Assembly: GCA_032718475.1 (NCBI GenBank)
Contig: JAUCBJ010000225.1
Span: 1 to 64,000 of the forward strand
Direction: 5' to 3'
DNA length: 64,000 nucleotides
DNA from: Nemertoderma westbladi
Lineage: Eukaryota > Xenacoelomorpha > Nemertodermatida > Nemertodermatidae
Made by a program: the position numbers and the translations under genes. This document shows positions 33,501 through 42,577 of this stretch, piece by piece. A model generated the notes under the pieces. The model did not search any database and had not been told where the DNA came from. It saw nothing but the letters and a program-made list of their open reading frames with translations. Position 1 is the stretch's first letter. Every line of letters starts with the position of its first letter.

Positions 33501-34712
33501 CAGGTAAGTGAGCCCGAACTACATGTCCAATTCAGTGATGTAAATGACACTGATCAAGAATCTGAGATGGAAGGATTCTATACTGACGAATTCTCCGACG
33601 TCAACGAATCCTGTTACCTAATCAATACCGCGGTGTATCGAGCACTTACGCATGAAAAGGACACCGACAATGAGTTCCCCCCAACTACCTTTGACAGACA
33701 ACCATCTTGGAAACCTCCAACTTCCAACGTAGGAATCAGAGAATTTCCTGTAGTGCAGGTAAGAGTTCACGGTCCCAACAAAAGTTACATAGTGAACGCC
33801 CTCCTTGACTCCGGCAGCACAGGAACATTCATCGATCAAGAACTAGCCGAAGATATCTTTGCTGGACAACCCAAATTCCAAACTAAGTTGAATATGTCCG
33901 GAATTATACAGGTTTGGAAATCTACCATAACGGCAGATTACTATGTAGGTGCGTTGTCCACCCCCCAGGATAAATTAGGAGCACAAAGTATAAGGTCAGT
34001 AAAAATGGTGGCTATAAAGAACTTCGCTACTACCCAAGCAGACCTTTATAATTGGGACGAGGATGAGAGCATCCAACATCTTAAGATACCTCGATTCCAG
34101 ACAGATTATCCTGGAGTGCAAATACTCATCGGCCAAAACGCGCATGAGGCGCTCGAGACATTGGAGAAACGACCTGCTCAACCGCAGCCACTACAAACCT
34201 ATGCGGTAAGAACTAGAGTAGGTTGGTACTTCACTGGCCCTTCCCGTAGAACTCTCAAAGAGAGACTACCTCAACAACAGGTATACCAAGTAAAGGAATG
34301 GGAAGTGGAGAGCAGTGATGTGGACGATCCAACTGAGGGAACACCATACTCCTCAGCTAATGACGATATTAACTCCAATGTAGATCAATGGAGACATTGC
34401 CTTGGGACGATTAATCCAGCCGACATCGCTTCCAGAGGAGCAACTCCTCAAGAACTAATAGATACTCCAGGCTGGTTAGGTGGATCCGACTTCTTAAGTA
34501 AAGAAGAAGAAGAATGGCCTCCTCATCTTACCACGGCGGAGTTTAGACAGGCCAAGGGAGCGGAGAAAGTAACACAACAACTCAATCGCCCAGCTAGTCG
34601 TTTATGTTTACTGGAAAGAGACCGAAAACTGTCCGGAAACTATGGAAGGCAAGATACTCTTCCTACGACCACTTCCCTAATCCGACAAATATCTAGGGAC
34701 TCCATAACGTAA
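30513..34712 (+). CDS. BEL/Pao gag-protease with pol deleted (copy beta)
   Basis: 1399 intact codons. Relative to alpha, about 150 residues of N-terminal gag are missing, including the hydrophobic patch, and are followed by about nine tandem V-E-S-E units (30928-31035). Coiled coil, DUF1759-like domain, three zinc-knuckle-like motifs (33280-33470) and protease LLDSGSTGTF (about 33800) are intact. At 34371-34390 the frame jumps from the post-protease linker to DQWRHC at the end of RNase H, then at about 34570 to the integrase C-terminal tail. All catalytic RT and integrase residues are gone but the frame is open to 34712. It could still provide gag and protease. Confidence 0.85.
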   Translation: MADTRQTLSDSLLETTACFSDQSVENPRPRSETPHTVRRATPAVVVSEPRLVEKFSQFAKLVKRRWSVIGTRAQVKRDQEEAIKQQQPPSQEPGSQRPDSSSSSDTVERTPERGAKMADTVYDERPTYEESTDATSSQVESEVESEVESEVESEVESEVESEVESEVESEVESELTAAEKPRTRDAIDIYLSDYQRFIGDEELRRRLSGLRPNSEGTKLVLDAIDAEMLAANQAEFDEKLRLVRVQEEQVKKKLIEDRKAAAVAAATAEAEAEIQRKAAAAEAKAAMAEAEARAKKAVAEAERRASEQTTQLELEKLQETQDNINKQLTASHMQMMRKSTPKRQGYTSSEESETTDPEGGGNRSRLSRHRKTSYRHKLPDLPPAVKRQLTSTDLGSAEPIEQFIQVKRLPTIVDEPEIIRPVVPKVTPVLETPALPELNSKFPLHSTTLPVPGGTVHANTPVLSIERGIKDLSPVVPRQPATMLATPASAVEWVEEGRRGMNLLLGQMQETVHQLKGTVREGRAELQEVQQSIALERDKLVNIQKGIPIPPVTLCQPARSEVLHAQGVEPTRIYTASEVETPIANPIKGDYRPVINDIPYRPDNDPRNLYTDNSILNNTMAQESFTRQMARTEARQAVKVGEIVKFNGDEMKWLPFNEYYKDSIQNSVLSNGEKLRFLIKCLEGPPKLMALKFIGHPDGLRQVWDTLNIRYGNKDNIAKYLYAKLVAPRHFLSSGIIEFSDEIQEICRQLDWLGKSHEYQSSMVIAAVVSTLPKGGVCTRWDKKVLYMNEQQRRSPTMTDLMSFLDSEVKLQLIKQSREKTSENKVSEKPVSRRRIIPVCYTDDGESQASQEEDSGKDTAKSYYDNKTYKDVSKYKSRTSDRREQITITPPTSPKRIHGRKPEERTRVHNVTQGKVSNIKTKCALCDGPHRLSACAEFLKKSLVDRRTVLWNKRLCYNCLRSGHQRRTCYSDVKCAKCGAKHHILLHSEFERNNQSQVSEPELHVQFSDVNDTDQESEMEGFYTDEFSDVNESCYLINTAVYRALTHEKDTDNEFPPTTFDRQPSWKPPTSNVGIREFPVVQVRVHGPNKSYIVNALLDSGSTGTFIDQELAEDIFAGQPKFQTKLNMSGIIQVWKSTITADYYVGALSTPQDKLGAQSIRSVKMVAIKNFATTQADLYNWDEDESIQHLKIPRFQTDYPGVQILIGQNAHEALETLEKRPAQPQPLQTYAVRTRVGWYFTGPSRRTLKERLPQQQVYQVKEWEVESSDVDDPTEGTPYSSANDDINSNVDQWRHCLGTINPADIASRGATPQELIDTPGWLGGSDFLSKEEEEWPPHLTTAEFRQAKGAEKVTQQLNRPASRLCLLERDRKLSGNYGRQDTLPTTTSLIRQISRDSIT

Positions 34713-36339
34713 TACATATGGAGTGGGCGTGTGACTATATCATTTTATATTTGTTTTATTTTATATTTATGTATGTATTATTATGTAATTTTATTATAAT
34801 CGTTTTCTTTAATTTTATTTAGTAGAATGTTCTTTTAGTGATTATTTAGTAGATTAGTGCAATATATTAGTGTTTATTACGTACGTAATTACTTATAATA
34901 TATATTTAGTGCGATGGCGAGAAATAATTATTTTTTCTCTTTCCTTACTGTCCGTATCATATTATAAATACGTGACTACAGTAAGATGAAATGTCCGTAC
35001 TTATTAAAGTACAATAAAGCCACTGCTATATTCAAGTATTATTGGTAGGCAGAGTATTAGGAATGCAAAGTTCAGATCCTCGTGTCTCGGCTAAACCAAG
35101 CTCTGGGTAGACCTTGGAAACGACTTGCCTCTTCACACTGACATTGCTTCGTGCGATATTGCTCTCATACCATATATAATAATACATATAGTAGCGTGAT
35201 GTCCCTCTAACAGTAGCGTAAAACGCAAATAAATCTGTTAAACCTTTTGACCATCTGTAATTCTAGTCGATTAAGATATCGCGGCACCCACCGATATACT
35301 TGAAAGACAAATTCTAGAATCAGTGGTTAACGTCCCCAGACAAGTTCTGGAATAAATCGGTGCCCATCTTAAATATTAATTTAATATTTATTAAAATCTG
35401 TAAAATTCAGATCCGTTAACAATTCTAGTCGATTAAGATATCGTAGCACTTACCGATACTCTTAAAAGACAAATTTCATAGAATTAAGGATCCTATGTCC
35501 CCAGACCTGCTCTGGAATCAAATTGTGTCAATTTTAACATCAAATAATAAAATTCATGGGAATAAATTTAAATTCATATTTTAAATGAATTTCATAAATT
35601 GTCGTTTTATGCAATTTATAACATCCCCAAAATTCCATTAATTAATAGATCATGGGAGCGGAGATTCATCCTATTGAGTGCATTAGAGTGCGAGAATCTC
35701 CAACATATAGTCAATAGCCGATAAAATTAATAAAATCATATATAAAGAGGATATTGACAATTAAAGAATTATTATTAAATAGCATCCCAGATCTGTATGC
35801 ATGAGAATTACTCTAATTCTACCGCTAGCTTTCCATAATGTCACCATAGCAACACCCACGCTAGAATTAGAAGCAAGTTAAGAGAACAATAGAAAGCTTG
35901 TCACATTGCATAGCATAGAGAATACATAGCACACTGTTAGTATCCAAGGATACACAGTAATAACGTGACATTCTGGAAGGCACTGACTAACGGACAAATG
36001 GCCTGTATGTGTACAATTGGTGACAGTTGTGTGGAATTTGTGCGTTTATAGGTGAATGTTACTGCTAAGGTGTGTTTACAGTAGCTAGTCGCAATTGTGA
36101 AAGTAGCCCAACTCTCCTATAGAAAGAACCTAAAGTGGATTCAAGCCTTTGGGACGGACAGTGGAGTGACTTGTGTCGGTTATCGTTGTCGTACTGTTGC
36201 TACATGTTGGCGTAAACACCGCGACAACGGTACATCGGCGCTGAGGATCCCACTGTCCGTGGGCAAAGAGAGGTAGGCAGCGACGTCCGCTCGCCTAAAC
36301 ATAAACTCATTTCGATATTAACAAACTCAGATAGCAGAT
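34713..36339 (+). promoter_or_regulatory. Structured spacer of beta (post-pol)
   Basis: Equivalent of 22307-23935. Both structured repeats (35257-35370 and 35423-35535) and the long stem before X (CGGACAGTGG 36155-36164 with CCACTGTCCG 36250-36259) are preserved. No ORF is credible. Confidence 0.6.
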
Positions 36340-36738
36340 ATGACGGAGTTGATAGAAGATGATCTTGGTATCAGGGAGCGATATACTCTACCTTTACAAG
36401 CATTTGTGAATAGCTTGATACGCGGTGAAACCGATCCAACCATTACGGAGGACGATGGTCGTTATATCGAACCGCCGACGTCCCAAGAGCAACTTACGCG
36501 TGAATTGGACTATCGAAAATTCACCGCTCGCTATACGCATTGTAATAATACGTATATGGACCTCCTAACTACTGGCCATCCTATCGATTTACATGATACG
36601 GACGATGTAGACACCAAAAGGGAAATGGTTCTATTTAAATATCATACCCAGCGGCGTCGTAACGATAAACCGAGAATAGATCACGAAAATTCTATTCGTA
36701 ACAGACTGGGAAGACGAACCAATATGCCTAGAATCTGA
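36340..36738 (+). CDS. Truncated ORF X of beta
   Basis: 132 codons: the first about 125 residues of X (MTELIEDDLG start) joined in frame to the last residues of X (GRRTNMPRI, stop TGA 36736-36738). The deletion removes the Cys/His cluster and the exonuclease-like domain. The breakpoint lies in short shared TGG sequence and has no GT-AG ends, so it is a DNA deletion rather than a spliced intron. The same junction is present in copy delta. Confidence 0.75.
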   Translation: MTELIEDDLGIRERYTLPLQAFVNSLIRGETDPTITEDDGRYIEPPTSQEQLTRELDYRKFTARYTHCNNTYMDLLTTGHPIDLHDTDDVDTKREMVLFKYHTQRRRNDKPRIDHENSIRNRLGRRTNMPRI

Positions 36739-37788
36739 GGAGATTCAGCCTATCGCGCTCGGAACAGCGACAACGATTACATCCTAGAATGGTATCAAGG
36801 TCCACAGTGTCTCACTGCGTACGATTATCGCCATGCCAACTATGTTTCTCGGCAACGTTGTCGGTTATGCGCATCGAGAGACCATGTTACGCCCATGGAC
36901 ACAAACGTCCGCTGTTCCTATTTCCACGAACAACCGGCGATGGAAATTTATTGCGCGTATTGCAGATTTAATAATTTGCACGTTTTTGCGGTTTGCCCTC
37001 AATTTATGACTCAATGTCACCATTGTCAACTAAAGGGACACGCCAGTTTCGATTGCCCTTTTAATCACGATTTGGAAAGCGTAGATGAAATGATCACACT
37101 ACGTTACATCAGAGCTTGGGAAGCGAACGCTGATTTACATTGTGATTCGCGCCATCGTTATTATCCCGGACGCGCTTACGAAGGAGTTTATGCGTTCCAT
37201 CCTTATCTATTCGCTTCGGTTGAACAGAAATCACGCATATCAAGTTACGAGCTACTGAAGCGCGTCGGAGAATGTATTTCAACCAAATTCGTACCCAAAT
37301 TTCTCAGGAGTGTTAATCCTAGCGACCTTCATTCCTATAACTTAATCAATCATATCCGTCAGGATCCGGACTATAGAGAATTGTTTGTTAACTCACACCC
37401 TGAGTTACAGGAAGTATATCGACAGCCTTACGAATACCGAGCCCGCGAACGCGAGTTGGAAGGGACCATTAAACCCCGGAGGTTTCTAACTGCCTATGGT
37501 CCACCCACGGCCCTCGTTCAGACCACTCGTAAAGGACCCGTAAGAGCGGCTGTCTTGAAACGAGCTCTCAAAGCCGTTAGACCCCTCTCCCCCAACGTTG
37601 ATGTCAATCAACCCGGTACTTCGACTGGCGGATACACCGACCATAATCCTACACCCTCTGATGCAATCATATTGCACCCTTCACCCAGGAGTTATAGCCC
37701 TCCTTGTAAAGTGGCTCGCCCCAAAGAGAAAAGGACTCTGGCTAGCTTTAAAAAACTGCGTAAATGCCGTCCGCGCAAGAAAGACTAA
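36739..37788 (+). pseudogene. ORF Y of beta (zinc-binding basic protein)
   Basis: Lies in the same frame as the truncated X immediately after its TGA; the first in-frame ATG is at 36895 (297 aa). Alpha's ATG (39220) has been removed by the X deletion. Relative to alpha there is a one-base loss near 36764. Cys/His clusters and the basic C-terminus are as in 39220-40308. It may be read by initiation at 36895 or by passing the TGA. Confidence 0.6.
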
Positions 37789-37866
37789 CTGTTTAGAGTA
37801 TTTACGTATATTAGAAACTGTGATTTTTGTATATTTATAGACTCAAATCCCATTTTCTGGGAGCGG

Positions 37867-39116
37867 TGTAAAAGATTCTGTGGGATATAACTGGCCCCTT
37901 TGCTTCGCAATCCAGTTTCCCCCCAGGCGCTGGAATACTCTAAAAAGGTTCTCTAACTGTATATATATTCCCCTCGCCCGCAAGGTACCGTTACAGGTGT
38001 TTTGACGGACATAAAAGTCATTCTGCTATATACGTGTTTTGGTGGACATGGTAAGGCAAAAAACCTGCAATGCACCAACTACCTTTCACAGCTTAGCCGT
38101 GATGATTCATATTACGACATCTAACAGCTGGTTGCTGACATGGAAACAGCCATTGGACGCATGGTTCTTTGTTTGGCTTGAGCCAATCAGAGCGATTTTT
38201 CCTGTCGACGTGTAGCTTTTCGGCCGATCATAAGGAGAGTGTTCAGTCTTACTGTTTTTACTTGATACTTTGTTGTTATTGCTGTCTAAGCCAGAAACAC
38301 CGGCTCTAGAGTTAGTTCTTTTCATACTTTGGAAGAAACATTAGTAGGCTTAAGATTATAGAGCGTATAACTGTTATCGGTCCATATCAGTGCATATCAC
38401 TGTACATATCGGTTCATATCATATCTTAACCTACCGTCTTAATAGTTTGCTGTTGTTTGGTTGAATATTATTTGGAGAACATTTATAAAGAACCCAAATT
38501 TCCCAATTTTCTTGATACACTACAGGTTAGAGAGGCGGGTTATATATATAGCGATTGCGACTTATATTATTGTGGTGTGTATTGAATTTAATGCTATTTG
38601 ATAAGCCCTACATGAGTCCGTGGCTATTCTCTTTATATATGATAAAATTCATTGACGGTAGGCAAATTAGTGAGCAGTGTTGTGTGTTACCGGTAGTGTG
38701 CATGATTGTGGCTGATAACTAAGCATTTCCTAAAGAATGCACCTCATACGTGAATCATAAGCCTTACCGACTTACCGTTGTGATTAGTATAAGTCATATC
38801 TCTGTTTACTTAGATAGAGCGCCACGTCCTAAAGGAACTGTTAATATTTCCCGAAAGTGAATAATATTAGTCAGAAATTATTTATTAACAATCAATCGAA
38901 TAATACAGTAGGCTTCACTGCAATAATAATCTAAGACCTCAGAATCCAGTCTCCCGGGAATATCCAGCGGGTGAATGGACGCGCACTAGGCTGGCTTCTG
39001 CTAATGTTGTGTTTATTGGTATTAAATATTTGTCATCTTCTAAAGTATATTGATAAACCAAAAGACATATAAATTTTGGCAGGTTAAACTGCTAAAGGTC
39101 TTCAAAAGCGCGTACA
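37867..39116 (+). repeat. 3' LTR of beta
   Basis: Starts TGTAAAAGATTCTG after the purine-rich GGGAGCGG and ends GCGCGTACA. Same length as the 5' LTR and about four differences from it. Confidence 0.9.
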
Positions 39117-39257
39117 AACTTGCACTCCTCAGTTATACAAAGACCTCGAATCCCCACCGGTTATTCTGTCGTGGAAATTCAGACAATAGGTCCACCTGAA
39201 GAGACAGCCCACCTCAGCTATGCATTTGGAAGACGAACCAATATGTCTAGAATCTGA
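39117..39257 (+). pseudogene. 3' remainder of alpha ORF X
   Basis: After the second AACTT copy, the X frame resumes at 39122 and runs 45 more codons (ending GRRTNMSRI) to TGA at 39255-39257. The frame is preserved exactly when beta and one duplication are removed, which confirms that this is the broken end of X. Beta's truncated X ends with nearly the same residues. Confidence 0.8.
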
Positions 39258-40308
39258 GGAGATTCAGCCTATCGCGCCCCGGAACAGTGACAATGATTAC
39301 ATCATAGAATGGTATCAAGGTCCACAGTGTCTCACTGCGTACGATTATCGACACGCCAACTATGTTTCTAGGCAACGTTGTCGGTTATGCGCATCGAGAG
39401 ACCACGATACGCCCATGGACACCAACGCCCGCTGTTCCTATTTCCAAGAACAACCGACTATGGAAATTTATTGCGCATATTGCAGACTCAATAACTTGCA
39501 TATCTTTGCGGTTTGCCCTCAATTTATGACTCAATGTCACCATTGTCAACTAAAGGGACATGCCAGTTTCGATTGCCCTTTTAATCACGATTTGGAAAGC
39601 GTAGATGAAATGATCACACTACGTTACATCAGAGCTTGGGAAGCGAACGCTGATTTACATTGTGATTCGCGCCATCGATATTATCCCGGACGCGCTTACG
39701 AAGGAGTTTATGCGTTCCATCCTTATCTATTCGCTTCGGTTGAACAGAAATCACGCATATCAAGTTACGAGCTACTGAAGCGCGTCGGAGAATGTATTTC
39801 AACCAAATTCGTACGCAAATTTCTCAGGAGTGTTAATCCTAGCGACCTTCATTCCTATAACTTAATCAATTATATCCGTCAGGATCCGGACTATGGAGAC
39901 TTGTTTGTTAACTCACACCCCGAGTTACAGGAAGTATATCGACGGCCTTACAAATACCGAGCCCGCGAACGCGAGTTGGAAAGAACCATTAAACGCCGGA
40001 GGTTTCTAACTGCCTATGGTCCACCCACGGCTCTCGTTCAGACCACTCGTAAAGGACCCGTAAGAGTGGCTGTCTTAAAACGAGCTCACAAAGCCATTAG
40101 ACCCCTCTCCCCCGACGTTGATGTCAATCAACCCGGTACTTCGACTGGCGGATACACCGACCATAATCCTACACCCTCTGATGCAATCATATTGCACCTT
40201 TCACCCAGGAGTTATAGCCCTCCTTGTAAAGTGGCTCGCCCCAAAGAGAAAAAGACTCTGGCTAGCTTTAAAAAACTGCGTAAACGCCGTCCGCGCAAGA
40301 AAGACTAA
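39220..40308 (+). CDS. ORF Y of alpha: zinc-knuckle basic protein
   Basis: 362 codons, the most complete Y in the window. The ATG at 39220 overlaps the end of X by 38 nt in the +1 frame. The first half has several Cys/His clusters: CRLC (about residue 64), CAYC with a later C, and a perfect CCHC knuckle CHHCQLKGHASFDC (about residue 117). The middle (about 150-230) is helical and unknown. The C-terminus is Pro/Ser-rich, then strongly basic (KKLRKRRPRKKD), a nuclear-localisation or nucleic-acid-binding tail. It is distinct from the gag knuckles. Likely a nucleic-acid-binding accessory protein; exact role unknown. Copies exist in beta and delta. Confidence 0.7.
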   Translation: MHLEDEPICLESEEIQPIAPRNSDNDYIIEWYQGPQCLTAYDYRHANYVSRQRCRLCASRDHDTPMDTNARCSYFQEQPTMEIYCAYCRLNNLHIFAVCPQFMTQCHHCQLKGHASFDCPFNHDLESVDEMITLRYIRAWEANADLHCDSRHRYYPGRAYEGVYAFHPYLFASVEQKSRISSYELLKRVGECISTKFVRKFLRSVNPSDLHSYNLINYIRQDPDYGDLFVNSHPELQEVYRRPYKYRARERELERTIKRRRFLTAYGPPTALVQTTRKGPVRVAVLKRAHKAIRPLSPDVDVNQPGTSTGGYTDHNPTPSDAIILHLSPRSYSPPCKVARPKEKKTLASFKKLRKRRPRKKD

Positions 40309-40378
40309 CTGTTTAGAGTATTTACGTATATTAGAAACTGTGATTTTGTATATTTTATAGACTCAAATCCCATTTTCT

Positions 40379-40386
40379 GGGAGCGG
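40379..40386 (+). other. Candidate polypurine tract
   Basis: GGGAGCGG directly precedes the TG of the 3' LTR, and the same bases precede the 3' LTRs of beta (37859-37866) and delta. It is short and has one C, but the position is right for plus-strand priming. Confidence 0.45.
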
Positions 40387-41652
40387 TGTAAAAGCTTCTG
40401 TGGGATATAACTGGCCCTTTTGCTTCGCAATCCAGTTTCCCCCCTAGGCGCTGGAATACTCTAAAAGGCTCTATAACTATATATATTCCCCTCGCCCGCA
40501 AGGTACCGTTATAGGTGTTTTAACGGACATAAAAGTCATTCTGCTATATACGTGTTTTGGCGGACATGGTAAGGCAAAAAACCTGCAATGCACCAAATAC
40601 CTTTCACAGCTTAGCCATGATGATTCAGATTGCGACATCTAGCAGCTGGTTGCTGGCATGGAAACAGCCATTGGACGCATGGTTCTTTGTTTGGCTTGAG
40701 CCAATCAGAGCGATTTTTTCTGTCGACGTGTAGATATTCAGCCGATGATACTAGGAGTGTTCAGTCTTACTGTTTTTTGTGATACCGTTTTGTTGTTGCT
40801 ATCTAGGCCAGGAACACCGGCTCTAGAGTCAATTCGTTTTCATACTTTAGAAGAAACATTAGTAGGCTTAAGATTATAGAGCGTATAACTGTTATCAGTT
40901 CTTAACATATCATATCACATATCGGTCTTGTCACATCTTGTCATATCATATCTTAACCTACCGTCTTAATGCTGTTTACTGTTGTGTTTTGGTTGAATAT
41001 TATTTGGAGAACATATATAAAGAACCCAAATTTCCCAATTTTCTTGATACACTACAGGTTAGAGAGACGGGTTATATATAGCGATTGCGACTTATATTAT
41101 TGTGGTTTGTAGTGAATTTAATGCTATTTGATAAGCCCTACATGAGTCCGTTGCTGTTCGCTTTATATATGATAAAATTCATTGACGGTCGGCAAATTAG
41201 TGAGCAGTATTGTGTGTTACCGGTAGTGTGCATGATTGTGACTGATAACTAAGCATTTCCTAAAGAATGCGCCTCATACGTGAATCATAAGCCTTACCGA
41301 CTTACCGTTGTGATTAGTATAAGTCATATCTCTGTTTACCTAGATAGAGCGCCACGTCCTGAAGGAACTGTTAATATTTCCCGAAAGTGAATAATATTAG
41401 TCAGAAATTAATTATTAACTATCAATCGAATAATACAATACAGTAAGCTTACACTGCAATAATAATCTAAGCCCTCAGAATCCAGTCTCCCGGGTATATC
41501 CAGCGGGTGAATGGACGCGCACTAGGCTGGCTTCTGCTAATGTTGTGTTTATTGGTATTAAATATTTGTCATCTTCTAAAGTCTATTTATAAACCAAAAG
41601 ACATATAAATTTTGGCAGGTTAAACTGCTAAAGGTCTTCAAAAGCGCGTACA
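40387..41652 (+). repeat. 3' LTR of alpha
   Basis: TGTAAAAGCTTCTG to GCGCGTACA, 1266 bp. Partner of 10740-12005; followed by the target duplication CAGCT. Confidence 0.9.
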
Positions 41653-42577
41653 CAGCTTTATTCATACCACTCATTGCTTAGAAATTTTACAGGATAATAT
41701 TGTTATTCTGACTTAAGTTGTTTAGGTTGAACAAAGTCTACATAGTAAACAACAGGTCCTCCAAAGAATGTGCCTTTGGTATTTTATATTAAGAAGGGGG
41801 AAGTTAGAATCACTGCATAAATGCAGTTTATCTAACTTCCCCCAAATATCCACTGTTGAATAAAATTGAAGCGATAAGTCCGAAAAGGTGCGAGTTTTTT
41901 TAATAAATTGTGTGGTCCATTTGTTATCTGATTTCTATTTATTGTTTAAAATTCATTTAAGATCACACTGTTTTTTTAGAATATTACAACCTTATGTTTC
42001 ATTAATTTACCCAATCGAAGCCTTATAAGGACCGGTTATTTGTACATATACTCCTAATGCGCTCAGTAAGGTTCAAACAACATATTAATAAGAAAATAAA
42101 CTATCTGCAACGAAAAGAACCCAATAATACACAATTTGACCTTATTTAAAAAATTGCACATTTGCACACATATTTGCACTAGTGCACTTTAGCGGATCCT
42201 AAAGGTGGTTCTTATTTAAATCACTTATGTCTATCCTCTACCGATCTACGATGGTGCATGATCAAGTGTCAGTTGCTAAAAGTGTAAAAAATCCAATTTA
42301 ATAAATCGCGACATTTGCGATTTTGGACCATATTCATGGACATTTTAAGTCACTTTATAGACATAAAAAGATAAACAAATGTTAAGATTATAGTTAGAAA
42401 TAATTCCAAAGTACATTTTAATCCAAAAAAAATGAAATTAAAATGAAAAAAAATTGAAATATCGAAAAAATGTTCACCATTTAAGTGCATTTTTCACTAA
42501 GTGCACATAAGTCTTTCCCCAAGTTTTATCCTATTTCACACACTACAATCTATCCTCTATCCAATGAAAAAAATTTC
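41653..42577. other. Flank between alpha and repeat S copy 2
   Basis: Starts with the right CAGCT duplication (41653-41657). AT-rich, no ORF or exon recognised. Contains a strong hairpin at 41796-41843. Confidence 0.5.
41796..41843. other. Perfect inverted repeat / hairpin
   Basis: GGGGGAAGTTAGA (41796-41808) is complementary to TCTAACTTCCCCC (41831-41843), enclosing a second stem CTGCAT/ATGCAG. It could be a tiny palindromic element, a hairpin RNA or a cruciform. Confidence 0.6.

Larger units (their letters stand above)
26998..39116 (+). mobile_element. Nested BEL/Pao copy beta (12.1 kb, non-autonomous)
   Basis: Two 1250-bp LTRs (26998-28247, 37867-39116) differ at about four positions by eye and are flanked by the duplication AACTT, inside alpha ORF X and in the same orientation. 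The interior has a leader, gag-protease with RT/RNase H/integrase core deleted, the structured spacer, an X ORF cut to about 132 codons, and Y. The near-identity of the LTRs marks a very recent insertion. Because RT and integrase are absent, it must have been mobilised in trans. Confidence 0.9.
10740..41652 (+). mobile_element. Full-length BEL/Pao retrotransposon alpha (about 18.8 kb), split by nested copy beta
   Basis: The outer LTRs (10740-12005 and 40387-41652) are both 1266 bp and differ at only about six places by eye. They are flanked by the 5-bp duplication CAGCT. Subtracting beta (26998-39116) and one 5-bp duplication leaves about 18,789 bp. The internal order is leader, gag, protease, RT, RNase H, integrase, hairpin-rich spacer, ORF X, ORF Y. 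Defects are one stop in gag (16684), frameshifts near 19101-19107 and 20733-20740, one stop in X (24593), and the beta insertion. Ordinary BEL/Pao elements are much shorter; the extra length is the leader, the spacer and the two accessory ORFs. Confidence 0.9.

Noticed and set aside
36700-36738. Splicing as the origin of the short X in beta and delta
   Set aside because: The intact sequence has no GT at the left or AG at the right breakpoint, only TGG microhomology.
10740-41652. Tandem LTR-internal-LTR-internal-LTR array formed by recombination
   Set aside because: LTR variants pair outer with outer and inner with inner, and two different target duplications fit a nested insertion exactly.
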